Below are positions 13,746 through 25,188 of a DNA stretch of 64,000 nucleotides, piece after piece (within the stretch, counting starts at the first letter, position 1; every line of letters starts with the position of its first letter). The translations under genes were made by a program, and so were the position numbers. Source of the DNA: Theristus sp. LFF4_11 (lineage: Eukaryota; Nematoda; Chromadorea; Monhysterida; Xyalidae); the NCBI GenBank assembly GCA_030248135.1, contig JASANC010000443.1:1-64000 (forward strand), in the 5' to 3' direction. Below the pieces are notes generated by a model. It worked only from the letters and a program-made list of their open reading frames with translations, did not search any database and was not told the DNA's origin.

Positions 13746-14537
13746 GGCCTGTCTAGAGATGTCAAGAAAAAAAAATTTTCTATTTTTTTTTCTTTAAAAA
13801 AAAAATTTTTTTTTTAATTTTTTTTTAATGAAAGTTGTTCAGAATTTTTCAGGGAGTCCGAATATCACCATCTGAGGAGCCACCGACTTACCATATGACC
13901 CCCACTCATATGGGAGGAGGGTGAAAATTTCAGACTTGGTTTCGGCGACCCCATTTTCCCACCGACGACATCACGTCTCGTGTTTTGCCTCTCAATTCAC
14001 CTCAAATAACATGGAAACAAGTTCCACAACAAACCGGTGTGATCACGCTGACGACACGAGGCGAAACAGCAACGAGCAACCAACGAAGTTACGCTTGCAG
14101 TGGCAGACAGTGCAATTTCCACCTTTCGAGATCCTGAAAAACGATGCGTAAATGTGAGTTCTCTGCTTCTATCTCACCTTAGCGACATCGGAATTTGTTG
14201 AACTAGCCTTTGCGACGCTCAAGTACTTCAATGCGCGAGTCGATCATCACTCACCAAGGCTGAAAACAGTCGATAAATCAATCCAGAATACCACCTGCAG
14301 CGTTGAAGACTAAGTGACAAGGTAAAGTCAAAGAAAATTTTTGTTGAACTTTCGAAAAATTATGCCAAAAACGGCATTTTCAGGGCACATTAAAGAAAAA
14401 ATTTCAAAAATTTTTAATTAAAAAAAAAAAAAATGCTCATAAAAAAAAAGAAAAAAATTTTTTTTAACTTTAATAAATTATTTTAAAAAAAAAAAACTTA
14501 AAAAAAAATTTTTTTTTGACCCTTACATCTCCAGGCC
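13746..14537. repeat. A/T-rich fold-back element 1
   Basis: The left end reads GGCCTG(TCTA)GAGATGT followed by A9TTTT. The right end is its inverse, running ...T-rich tract, ACATCTC then CAGGCC. Just inside the right end is a segment with GAACTTTC, AAAATTATGCC and TTTTCAG. That same segment recurs in the same place in element 2 (about 16,230-16,310), which links the two as one family. Confidence 0.55.
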
Positions 14538-14640
14538 TGTCGTACTAAAACAAACCACTGATGTTGGCAGACGTTGCCTAAACTAGCTTAAACCAAAACC
14601 TAATCCTAAAGCCTAATTCAAAGCTAAACACATAGTTGTT

Positions 14641-15090
14641 CTAGGGGGGGGGGCCTGGGGGGGCCGGCCCCCCCCAAAAAATTTTCGAATCTATCTCTAT
14701 CAGAAAAGTTTTTTCGGCTCAGCTATTATCTATCTGAAAAAAATTTTCAGCCAGTTATCTATCTGAAAATTTCTGTCTTCGAAGACATAAAATGAGTCAA
14801 TTTTTAACCAAAATTGACCATTTTTGCTCGAAATTCTTGAAAATTTCGCTAATTTTAGTTAAAATATGCGTTTATACTTGGTTTTTAGCATGTTTTAAGC
14901 ATTATTTAGCTGTTTTTATAGCTTTCCAGCGTTTTAGCTATCTATCTATCTGATTTCAAAATTTTGACCGCCCCCCCCCCAAAGTCACATGGCCCCCCCC
15001 CCCGCGGCCCCCCCCCAAAATTTTCCAGCTATCTATCTATCTGGAAAATTTGCTCCAGCTATCTATCTCGGCCCCCCCCAAACCCCCGGC
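14641..15090. repeat. G/C homopolymer and CTATC-repeat block
   Basis: Runs of seven to ten G or C (for example near 14,645, 14,668, 14,971, 14,994 and 15,074) alternate with copies of a TATCTATCTGAAAATTTTC-like unit. The G-run at 14,645 and the C-runs after it form a GC-only palindrome around GGCCGGCC. Such tracts are prone to slippage and sequencing error, so exact run lengths are unsafe. Confidence 0.65.
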
Positions 15091-15347
15091 TCGGCACTAC
15101 TAAACAAAACCCTGGCTCTAACCAACCAAGCCAGCCTTTCAAAGAGGAGGCAGAAGTAAAACACAACTAAACCGGACCTGGAGCTGATCCCTGATCCCAA
15201 GCACCCCTTCAACAAAGCTGTCCATCAAGCCACTTTCACTTTGTTAATCCTAACCTAAGCCAAGCCTTTTCAAGAAGGAAGATGTCAGAAAAATTGCGTT
15301 TTGAACAAGTTCTTGTTGGGGCCGGAGCGTGTGCACGCGCGCTAGTG

Positions 15348-16396
15348 GATCATGAGTAGGGTTAGGGGAAAAAAAATCCGGATTTTTTTTTAAATTAAAA
15401 AAAAATTAAAAAAAAAAATTTTTTTTTTACAAGTTAGGTTTGTTCGAAGCGTCTCGTCGAGCTGAGTTCATCTAGACTATTTTCAGAACGATCCGAAAAA
15501 CTATAAGAGCGAAAATCGTGTTTTATTGAAATTATGTCCATTTCATAGAGGGAAAGTTACATTTTCAACAGTAAAACAGGACAATTTTCGACGTGTACTT
15601 GAATATTGAACTGTTCTTAGTTGTTCCTCTTTAGAAAATTACCAAAATTTGACTGTGTTCAAAAATTCCTGTTTGCTGTAGCTAAGTCGGCAACCCCTGT
15701 CGACCCGGTCGCCCCCCCCCAAGACACTTACTTTCAGGTTCAACCAGCTATGCTATCTGCCACATGGCGAGAGCCCACTCTTCAAATCATCGTATCGAAA
15801 ACACGTACCATGATTTCGCGATCACGTTGCGGGCAACTGACAGACGCAAGTTTAACACGTTAGTTTAGCTCAGCACGCAAGTTTTAACATGTGGCCATGT
15901 TATCGGGTATCTGAAAAACGGTCGTGTGATGTGGTATTAACCAACATCTCCGCTCCAATTGTTTAACAATATATCGCACAACTCCATTGTAGACCTATAA
16001 CATACGCCAATCAACAAAATATCATGTTCATCTCATGACTGAAAAAACATGTTCTAAGTTGCAAGAAAACGATTTCTGAAACGATATTTCAATTCAGTTA
16101 AGTCATTTCAACGCTAAAAATTGACTCTAGAAGTCATCCAAATCGAAAAACATGGAGTACGTCGGTCAAAATGACCAAATAATGACATGTAGTACCTAAG
16201 CACACAAAGAAGTTGGGAAGAAAATTTGGTTTGAACTTTCAAAAAATTATGCCACAAATCGAATTTTCAGAGCAAAGTAGAAGAAAAAATTTTCAAATTT
16301 TTTTTTAAGTTTGAAAAAAATCCAAATTTAAAAAAAAAACGAAAAAAAAAATAAAAAAATTTTTTTTTTTCAAAGCCCCTAACCCAAATCATGAGC
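15348..16396. repeat. A/T-rich fold-back element 2
   Basis: The ends are an inverted pair: GATCATGAGTAGGGTTAGGGG at 15,349, and at 16,376 the inverse of GCTCATGATTTGGGTTAGGGG, with 18 of 21 matching. Each is followed inward by long A/T homopolymer hairpins. It shares an internal segment with element 1. The GGGTTAGGGG core is not tandem, so it is not telomeric. Confidence 0.5.
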
Positions 16397-16664
16397 ATGA
16401 GCATGCCGATGCCACGTGCGCGTGCGCTTTAGTAATGAAGCTTTAGGAACCTTTCATTTCCTAAAGAAATGAAAAGATAAAAAGAAATGAAAAATAAAGA
16501 AAATTAAAAAAAGAATGGAGATATTTTTCAAACCCAACACAGCCGACGACCGTGGGGTGGGGACGTACCCGTAAATACAAACAAAAAGTAAACTGAAACG
16601 CTGAAACGGAACGAACCGAGCCGAGCCCGAGCGGACACGGAAACGGAAATAGAGAATTTCAATA

Positions 16665-19600
16665 ATGAGTGACCCAAACAGCAGTAAGTTCCAGTTGCAC
16701 TGTTCAGTTGCTTTGCATTTTCTGGTTTGTTGTCGTTGCGGTCGATTATTTAAAATGTGTGGTCTGCCGGTGATTTGAATTTTTAAGCTTGATTTGAAGT
16801 TGAAGCAAGGTTGTGTTGTTGGGGCTGTGGACTGTAGTATTAGATTAATCGTTGGACCAACTCAAGAAATTAATCACCCCAAAAAATAGACTTGAGGTTT
16901 TTGGCCATGCTTTTGCTTTTTCATTTTTGCATGAAAGTTCAGGCGATTTTATCAAAAGTCACTTCAAGTTCAATTGTGAATGGTTGTCCAAGTTTCTGTT
17001 ATTTAAAAAATTGCGCCGAATCAAAAATGGCCACGCAACGAATGACAACGTGACGACACAAAAGGCCGCAAACACGCGAGTCATTCCTGTTGCTTCGAAT
17101 CATTTATTGTCTTGTATGACCCTTGACAATCCTTCCAATTGCCGTTGACTGTTTTGCTTTTCTGGTTTTGAGGAGCTTTTGGTCACATTCACTTTTCAGC
17201 CTCTGACGCGAACGAAGTGTTGCTGCGCAGCATGTCCGATGCGGTGCAGCAGTACAAAGAGTATCAGGAGTTGCAGCAGCAGCGGGACAGACAGCGAATG
17301 GCGAACAACGCACGGGGTTCGTACGCGGCTTTTGGACGACCGACACAGAATGCGAGTGCTGCTGAGACATCGACGCAGTTCGAATCACCCGCGCAAACCG
17401 GTGAGGCGGGCGGAAACGTGACACGAACACCGGCGGAGCAGCAGCAGATGCAGCGAGCGGCGATGAAGAGCAGCAACATCGCACGACGCAGCACCATGGC
17501 CGGCCTGATGGGCATGCTGACGGCGCCGCCGCCTCCTCCACCGCCGTCGACGGCTGTCGCGAGCCACGAACACGCACCACCACCGCCGCGAATCACCTCA
17601 CTGCTGGAAATGCCGCCGTTGTACCCACCGAGCAACAGCCAGTGGCGAAGCTACAACCAAACCGACAACCGAGCGATGCGCCAGCCGGCGGTGCCACCAA
17701 ACAAGCCGCCGTCAAACATTTCCGACATGGACACCACGGAGGACTGGCGCGAGTGCAAACCGTGCAGGGCGAAGTTCAAGGATGCAAAGGTTGAGTTTCA
17801 GACAGGGTTTCGATACGATTAGAATAAATTTAATCTACTTTCAGTTATTGTGAATGTCTTTCCTTTGTGAATTTGTCTTTGAAAATCAATAACTGGTAAC
17901 CTGTGTGAAGGTATATAGCGTAGTTTTGTTTACCACAGTGAATGAGGTGTCGGCGCGGCAAGAATAAAGTTTTCAAACGTATCTATATTTACTGCAGTCT
18001 TATCACACGCATTGTCGCGGTAGTTCGCATACGCTGCGCATGTTGCACATGGGAAAACAGGCGGGTATTGTGGACGATAAACCACCACCGGGCAGCCCAG
18101 CACAGCAGCCCCTGAACAGCTACTGCAACCCGACTGATGGCTAGTGCAGCTGGCGTTGTGCTTATGTTTTGTGGTTCTATTTCTTTGATGTCTTCGGTTC
18201 CAGTCAAACTGCGAAGCAAATGCAATGTGCAAACAATGCAATGCAATTCCAGTCATTGAGTTCAATAGATACCTACCAATCAGTCTGACTGACTACGATT
18301 AACAGACAGTAATAGAAACCTGTTTCAGATGATCCGGTCAAAGAAGCTCCAAAACCATCGTATTATTGCAAGGTGCGTTTGCAAGCAGACGCTTGTTTTC
18401 CAACAGGCTATCAGGGTATATAACAAATAGTTACGCTTTTATGGAAAACGATTTTTTCTTTATCAGTTGTGTCAAGTGAGCTGCAGCAGTGAGCAGGCAC
18501 TGGAAGCGCATATGGTTGGCAAGAAACATATGAAGACGCAGCGGCAGTATCCGTCCGGACGTGAGTGAAAGATTCATCAGGTCACTTATAATTGAGCTCA
18601 GTTTAACAGTACACCACAAACACAACAGTTAGCAGCAACACATTAGCTGCACCAATCAGTTGGCGAGAAATGTATTTATTTCATCGTTTTTTTCTCTCAG
18701 GCCCCGATCCCACAGCACCGAGCTCGCTTGCAGCTAAAGCTGGCAATGTTGGTCATGTGCCGCCGTCGTTTCTTGCTGAAAAGTCGAGAGAGTCGGGCGC
18801 AACGCAGAACCCGGCCGATCTGAAGGTGACGAGCGATGATTTGGTGATGGTCGACACTGGCGACATTGCGCAGCTGCAGCCGAGAGTTGATGCACATGAC
18901 ACGCCGTTAGTCGGTCAGTCGGTTGATTGTGTGGCGTTCTGGCAACCGCGTGTCCACAATCATTCTTTTCTTGGTTTTCGCTGAACCGCGAACCGACTGC
19001 TTGCACTATTTCGTGGACTGCAACGTAGACAATCAACTGGAGTTTGCCGATTCAATCCCGTATTCGCGGTTTCGCATGGGCCGTGGGCGTTTTACTGTTA
19101 AGCAGCATTCATGAAGCAGTACTTAGTGGATCGTAGACGTAGCTTTTTTTCTGCTTCTCGAATTCCCCGTTAGTATTAATCCGTAAACGGATCAATAATT
19201 TTAAAAATCCGGTCGAAAAGTGAGTTTATTGAAAATCGGTCACCAGGATGCGAATACATTGTGGAGATCCTGCCGGCGACCGGCGACGTGCCGCGCTACT
19301 TCTGTGAATTGTGCCAGTCCAAGTGCGACTCGAACGCACTCTTCAACCACTTGGTGGGTCGCAATCATCGCATGCAGTACTTGGTAAGCTTTTTTTCAAA
19401 AATTTTAGCTTCAATGGTACTCTTTTCAAATGTGGCTTATCAATTTTATTTTCGATTTTATTTGGCTCATATCAGTACACTTTCAAATCGACGTGGATTG
19501 AAATGAAACCGTGTGCTTTAGCAGTGTGCATCTCGACCAATCAGCTTTTCAACTTGCCAACCTGGCAATGTAAACAGAGCAGAGCCATTTCTTGTTTTCT

Positions 19601-22600
19601 TCACAAAAAAAAAATCTCAGAAAAACTGTCACGCTGAGCTGTATGGCGAAGTGTTCGCGGTTAAGGACGACAAAGCAACGTCGACCCAGTTACTATTGGA
19701 CAAGGCGAAACTGTGTGAGAAACTCTATGGACGAGGACGCTTGAAACAGAAGAGGGAACTCATGGACGAGCACGCTTTGGTGGCGCACATCCAACGTGCG
19801 GTTCAGTTGCCTGCAGTTTTGGTTGTGCTCGTTTTGCTTGTTTTTGTTATCAACTCCAGCTATCAAGTCTTCGGTCATTCGGAAAACAGATTACAAATTT
19901 CACCACATCAATTTGCCAGTTTTGTTTTCAAAGGATGTTTCATGCGTTTTTCGTATTTCAGAGAAAACAAAATTAGTGAACGATCGTTTGCAAGCGTCGC
20001 AGCGTCGACCGCAGCAAGCGGGCGAGAACGAGTGAGTTAAAAAAGGCAATGACAACCAGGTTTTTACATCTAGGCTTTCTTTGTGGCATTTATTTCTTTT
20101 GGTTTTAGTTTTCAGACAGAGACACCCAATTTATTGGCTGGACACTTAAAAAAATTGAGTTTAGATGTTTTGAAAGAAAAACATGACAACGCTGTTGTTG
20201 TTGTCGTTGTCGTTGTGCTGGCGGTGGGTGGGGAATTCACAAAATGAATACAACCGTAAAAACAGTCATGGAAAACCCGATTGATTTTGTGCGGCTTCTT
20301 GTTGCCACGTGCAACTCCCATTGTCTTCCATTCGGCAGCTCGCAGCCGCCCGCCAAGAAACGGCCACCGCCGCTGATGTCTGTGAGCAGCGAGGCGCAGC
20401 ACACGCGCACTTGTAGCAATTTCTATGATGAGACGCACACCGCACCAGCAGCACCAGCGAGAAATGAGCCGACAGCGACACGAAAGGTTCTGCAGAATTC
20501 GCAAGTGTTCGGGATAAATAATGCAAACTTGGTGGTTTTAGTCTCATTTCATCGTACTCATTCGTGCTATTTCATTCATCATACAAAGTCCCCTTTCATT
20601 TTTTTGACTTTTTTCAAGTTTTCATGTTGGTGATGCTGCAGATGTCGATAATGTAGAGTTCGACTGTAGATACGAATGCATTGCAGGCACAGGCACCTCG
20701 CGTTGAGGCGGAGCCTGCCGCAGCCGCTGACTCCGTCGACCACTCCGCGTCGCCGTCAGTTCCGGCTGGAATGAGTCTGAAAAGCTTGCTCAGCATTATA
20801 GTCAGTTGTTTTGGGGTTTTGAGCTGGGTTGAAAAGTCACAATTCTGAAAACGTGGCGACCACTCGTATATTGTTCGGTCCTAACAGGCGAAGTCGGCGA
20901 TAAAAAACGAGGAAGACGCGCAGTTCGCGTTTCAAATCTCGAACGCGCTGACGCAAGCGCTGGTGGAGTATCGATTGCGAAATCCGTCCGCAACGAAGGC
21001 ATCAACGATTAGCTCGGCCACTGCTGCTGCAACCGACGCAACTGCGGCCAATAAGTGTGTCTCCTTGAATTTATGCGATGTTTTGGCAATTTAGGTGTGA
21101 ACGGCTGGCAAATATGCAATGTCATGCATGCATAAATTTGCAGACCAGCCGAAGTTCGATTTATAATACGTTTCCGTTCCGTTTTTTTTGTTGAGTCCGC
21201 TTTTGTTTTTTTTGGTTTTTTTGCTGGGAAGCTTCACGTCGGAGAACTGGTGCGTCAGGTACTTGCGCGCTGCACCCTGCCGTTGTGCATAATCTCAAAA
21301 TGCGGCCGATCGGCATCTCATCGAGCAATCTGAACCCCGCGGAGTCCATGAATTCTCCGGTTTCCATTCCAGAACGCCGTCAACCTCAGCCAGCACAACC
21401 GCGGCAAAGTCAGCTGGCGGCATCAGTAGTAGCACCGGCAGTGGCAACGCCTCCGCCGCACCGAACGCACCGGCGCAGCAGCCGGCCGTATCGGGCATCA
21501 GTCGCAGTCAGATCACGAATCTGCTGGCGGCGTTGACGACGGCGAAGAAGCAGCCAGCACCAGCGCAAGCGCACGCCTCCAACGAGCATGCTCTCAGTGA
21601 CCAACAAGCCACCACGAAACACCAACCGCAATCCACGTTGCCCCGATCACCGACAGCGGCCGGTGGTGGCGGCGCTCGTTTCGGCATACTCGACCGCGGA
21701 CGTCCACGGCCCATCCCGGCTGGCTCCTTTACTCGATCTCCAATTTCCACGCAGTTCCTCGGCTCGTCAGCGGCAGCCCCAACCAATCAGCAGCCCGCTA
21801 CGGCGTCCAGTCAGGCGGATTCAGCGGCGGCAACGTCGCAGTCCGTGTCGGTGTCAAGTCAGACGGCGAGCTCGCATCCGCTCACCGCCAGCACATCTGC
21901 GTCCCGGACGGCTGGGCTCAGTACGAATGCAACTAGCAGCGGTGCGACGAGTGACCCCGGTGGTGCACAAGCCGATCGTTATGTTGCGTCTGGTTTTCAC
22001 TCGATGCCGAAAAGCCGCGCCGCTGCGCCTGCATCGAACTTTGGCGCTGGTCTGCTGTCGACTACCGGTCCAGCAAACTCTTATGCTGCGTCTAGCTTTA
22101 GCGCCATGCCTAAAACCGTTGCCCCGACAACGAATTACGCTGCTGGTACAGAATTGGCCCGTCCGGTTGATTCTTATTCTGTGCCTTATTTCGGCTCGAT
22201 AGCGAAAAGCAGTGCCGCTGCGCGTGCGTCGAATTTTGGTGCTGGTCTGCATTCGGCCGCTGGTGCAGCGAACTTTTGTGCTGCGTCCGCTTTCAGCTGC
22301 ACGCCTACAACCGTCACCACGACAACAATTTACGGCGCTGGTCCAGCATCGACCGGTCCCGCTGTTTCTTATGCTGCGTCCGGTTTCGGCTCTTTGCCAA
22401 AAAGCAGTGCCATGGGGACGAATTACACCGGTGGCTCACAACCTACCGATTCGCATTCAGACAGGCCTTGGGGTGTGTCTGATTTCAACACCACAACAAA
22501 AGGCAACAGTGCCTCTGCAGTGAGTTCCAGTGCTGGTCTGCAAGCGGCTGATCTGGCGAGCCCGCAAACGGTGTCTGGTTTCAGTGCGATGCCGAGAAGC

Positions 22601-23134
22601 AACGCAACGAGCGCAGATTATACCGCTGACTTTCTTCAGCCGTCGAACACGTTTGCTGTTATGAAAACACCAGAACTACAACAGCAACAACAGCACATGC
22701 CACCAGCAGTGTCATCATTTGCCGCTGCCGATTCTCGTGTCGCGCATCACCACCAGCGTGAGGCTCAGGAGCGTGAATGCCAAAGACTCCAGGCTGACTT
22801 GCTGCAGCGCCTGGGCGAACAGTCTGAGCCTGCACTGATGTCCACGTACACAGCGCCCCCACCAGCTGGTCCTGTGGGGTACCATCAGCACCACCCCGCA
22901 GCCGAACAATATCAACCCTGTTCGCAACTCGCGACCAGACAAGTGCAACCGTCCGTTTACCCAGTGGCCTCTGCAAACGAGCCGTTCAGCCAACAAATAC
23001 TGCAAGCGAACGATGACCGGACACTTGCGGATCAGTCGCAATACGCGAGGCCCCCTGTCGAGGAGGCACCACCACCCGCTCCCGCTGCCCCCGTGAGACC
23101 GTCACGGCCGAAACTCGGTGCAGGGTATACCTGA
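16665..23134 (+). CDS. Three-finger U1/matrin-type C2H2 zinc-finger protein (13 exons, 1,199 aa)
   Basis: Exons: 16,665-16,683; 17,200-17,789; 17,998-18,064; 18,329-18,372; 18,467-18,560; 18,701-18,913; 19,247-19,383; 19,621-19,795; 19,962-20,031; 20,339-20,486; 20,687-20,800; 20,888-21,054; 21,373-23,134. They sum to exactly 3,600 nt with all phases consistent. Finger 1 (about residues 192-214) is split by an intron yet forms a perfect CX2CX12HX5H. Finger 2 (239-261, starting CKLCQVSC) has the same spacing. Finger 3 (362-383, CELCQSKC) is CX2CX11HX5H and follows the conserved-looking GCEYIVEILPA. This spacing is typical of U1-C/matrin-type fingers that bind double-stranded RNA or act in splicing; that role is inferred from family. 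A helical Lys-rich segment follows. The C-terminal 590 residues are Ala/Ser/Thr/Pro-rich, with degenerate repeats and poly-Gln, presumably disordered. It is convergent with PSME3; an AATAAA lies at 23,455. Confidence 0.82.
19096..19127 (+). repeat. Dispersed ~30-bp repeat, copy 2
   Basis: Shares AGCATTCATGAAGCAGTA and flanking TGTTAAG with 9,700-9,730. It lies in intron 6 of the zinc-finger gene. Confidence 0.6.
20653..20668 (-). repeat. Solo end of the TA-flanked fold-back family
   Basis: GAGTTCGACTGTA matches the right terminus plus TA target of the elements at 61,556 and 62,519. No partner arm is visible nearby, so this would be a relic in intron 10 of the zinc-finger gene. Confidence 0.35.
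21968..22610 (+). repeat. Degenerate in-frame coding repeat of 31-34 residues
   Basis: A Tyr/Phe-x-Ala-Ala-Ser-x-Phe-x-x-Met-Pro-Lys motif recurs with its first codon at 21,980, 22,082, 22,175, 22,274 and 22,370, that is spaced 102, 93, 99 and 96 nt. Two weaker copies follow near 22,475 and 22,575. Between motifs lie NFGAGL- or NYAAG-like segments. Spacing always stays in frame, as expected for a protein-level repeat. Confidence 0.75.
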
Positions 23135-23454
23135 TGTTTCTCGATTCGTTCCAGATGGATTTGTTAGTAAATTTGTTTTTGTGAACTGATTTTGGGGATT
23201 ATGCCATTCATTCGGTCATATTCGACAAATTTTTGTTTTGGTTTCCACCATGTGGATGTTTATATTGTTTGTGGTTGTTATGGTTTTAAAACGAAAGCTA
23301 AATCGATATTTATCAACATCAACAACCATTGTTTCCAATGGGATTCAGTGCTGCAGAAGACGTGAAGAGCATGTAATGAACACGGACAAACCAACAACAA
23401 ATTCTGAAATAACACCCGACTGAAACAAAACAAAGCACTGGTATTGTCAGTTCA

Positions 23455-23460
23455 AATAAA
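23455..23460 (+). terminator. Polyadenylation signal, zinc-finger gene
   Basis: AATAAA about 320 bp after the stop codon. It lies only about 65 bp beyond the end of the convergent PSME3 coding region, so the two 3' UTRs probably abut or overlap. Confidence 0.45.
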
Positions 23461-23525
23461 CAAAACTGAATAAGTCAGTTTAGTTGAGCAGTAACAAACA
23501 CCAGTCAGTTTTTTAATTCCATCCA

Positions 23526-25188
23526 TCAGTACATCGAGTCCATGTTATTTGAGCGAGGTTTTCGGATTTTCTCGATGTTCTTCGTGATCATGTCGTGTAG
23601 ATATGCCTGTTGCGGTCGTTGAAAACAGAATTAGAAATCGTGATAGAAAATGAGCGTACAAGACGTGGTAGAAAACCAAAACATTTGGAACACACCAAAA
23701 GATTTGAAATCAAAGAACGTTTGAACTAACGTAATGATTCCGAAGCTCAAGCAGCACCAGGCGAATGTTGATGAACTCTTTTTCGTCCAAATCCAGCACT
23801 GCTTGACGGTAATCGTCCTAAATCATCAGGCTGAACAATTATCACTTCATCTTCAGCATAATAGCGTCTTAGTTGTTTAATAAAAACCTGTCACTTTGAT
23901 CGCAGAATACAGAGTTTGCAAATCTGAAATACAGTAGAAGAACGAATGTATCGGGTTTGGTGAACATCAAAAACACTCCGTTTGTGGCTAAATATGTTTT
24001 CTGCCTACTACGACTCCGTTCTGTCGAAAAATGTGCTCTGCTTTGTTCTGCGGAAAGTGACAGGTTTAAACAACACACTGTACAAACCACGTGCGGATAA
24101 CGCGCGATTCTTGTGATCATTTTGCCGCGAGCTGAGTAATAACGGGACAACTGGTCGAGAAACGAGGCCGCTTCAGTTTCGACCGTACGCACTTCGCTGA
24201 GCACTTCCTCCTGTGCGTGGATTTTTTGAATGACGATGCCGTCTTTACTTTCTGGTTGTGTCATTGTGTTTGGGGTGGGTGGCTGGGAAGCGAATAAATC
24301 AAAAAATCGATTGATTTGGCATGAATGAACATGCTGCTACCTGTATCGAAACACCAAAGTTGTTGCCGTCTTCCATTCTTGGAATCATCAGCAGAATCCA
24401 GAGTTTCACCTGCGAAAAGCAAAGATTAAAAAACGATATCTCACAAAACTGGTAATCTGAAAGTTTTATTTCAAGCGGACCTCGTTGAAGTGCTCGACGG
24501 ACTCTCTGAGCAGTGGTTTCACCTCGCTGATCAGTTGCACCAATTGCTCGTTGCACGCCACTGCACCGCACACGAAACTGATCACTTTGCTCGCTAAAAA
24601 TTGGTGTGAATGAAACGCTTTTTGGCTAAAGTTGAATTTTTTTAAATTTCTATGACTGCGTACTGTCTGGCTGAGGTTCACTGGATTTCGTCGTCGTCGT
24701 TTCCGATGACGTCGTAGATTCGGCAGCATTTGGCTTGGCACGCTTCGCTGGCGGAGGACCACTTGCGTTGTCCTGAAGCAACGATTTGGTGTTGTGAAAT
24801 CTTCAATTTTAATTCACAAAACTTTGAACCACTAAGACGCATCGTCATTTCCTTCAAACCAGAGTTTATCACTTTCCGTCACTTTTTTTATCGCACCTTT
24901 TCAGCTTCGGACTTCTTTTCAGATTCGGACTTCTTTTCGAGCAACTGATCTGTGGTTGGTATGTTGATGTCCTTGACAACTTGGGGCAACCGTTTGTAAT
25001 CGAGTTTGCCAGACTGAAACAGTTGTTTGATCCACATATGGTGCTATTGAAAAGGACAAATGGTTTGAATTCAAAACAGATTCTGAACCTACCGTCACCA
25101 ATTGGGTTAATTCTACAACTTTCTGTGGAAACACGTTCAGAACGACCTGTTCTCCCACTGAACGTTGTGACGTTTTGAATTCCTCCAG
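23526..25188 (-). CDS. PSME3: Proteasome activator complex subunit 3 (PA28-gamma/REG-gamma); first exon unresolved
   Basis: Exons (minus): 25,188-25,093; 25,043-24,897; 24,772-24,664; 24,593-24,481; 24,409-24,341; 24,210-24,088; 23,817-23,731; 23,606-23,526, giving about 274 residues with consistent phases. The match to PA28-gamma is unmistakable: a N-terminal helix segment (LNVFPQKVVELTQLV), the activation-loop region IPRMEDGNNFGVSIQ, the helix VRTVETEAASFLDQLSRYY, and a C-terminus KNIEKIRKPRS ending in MDSMY, like the vertebrate form ending in LY. The family forms a nuclear homoheptamer that caps the 20S proteasome and stimulates ubiquitin-independent degradation. The linker between helices 1 and 2 is longer than in vertebrates: Lys/Glu/Ser-rich, then Pro-Ala-Lys-Arg-Ala-Lys (a likely nuclear signal), then Ser/Thr-rich. 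The first roughly ten residues must lie upstream; small candidate exons exist between 25,225 and 25,770, but none fits phase securely. Confidence 0.93.

Larger units (their letters stand above)
13607..16664. other. Divergent intergenic region filled with fold-back and homopolymer repeats
   Basis: This lies between the start codons of the minus-strand coiled-coil gene and the plus-strand zinc-finger gene, so both promoters should be here. No convincing ORF is present. Most of it is accounted for by two A/T-rich fold-back repeats and a G/C-homopolymer/CTAT block, annotated separately. Confidence 0.6.

Noticed and set aside
15349..15369. GGGTTAGGGG as telomeric sequence
   Set aside because: Not tandem, and it recurs as the inverse end of a fold-back element.
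21588..22202. 204-codon Arg/Pro/Leu-rich frame
   Set aside because: Overlaps the last zinc-finger exon in another frame; the Ala/Ser/Thr-rich frame carries the repeats and joins upstream exons.
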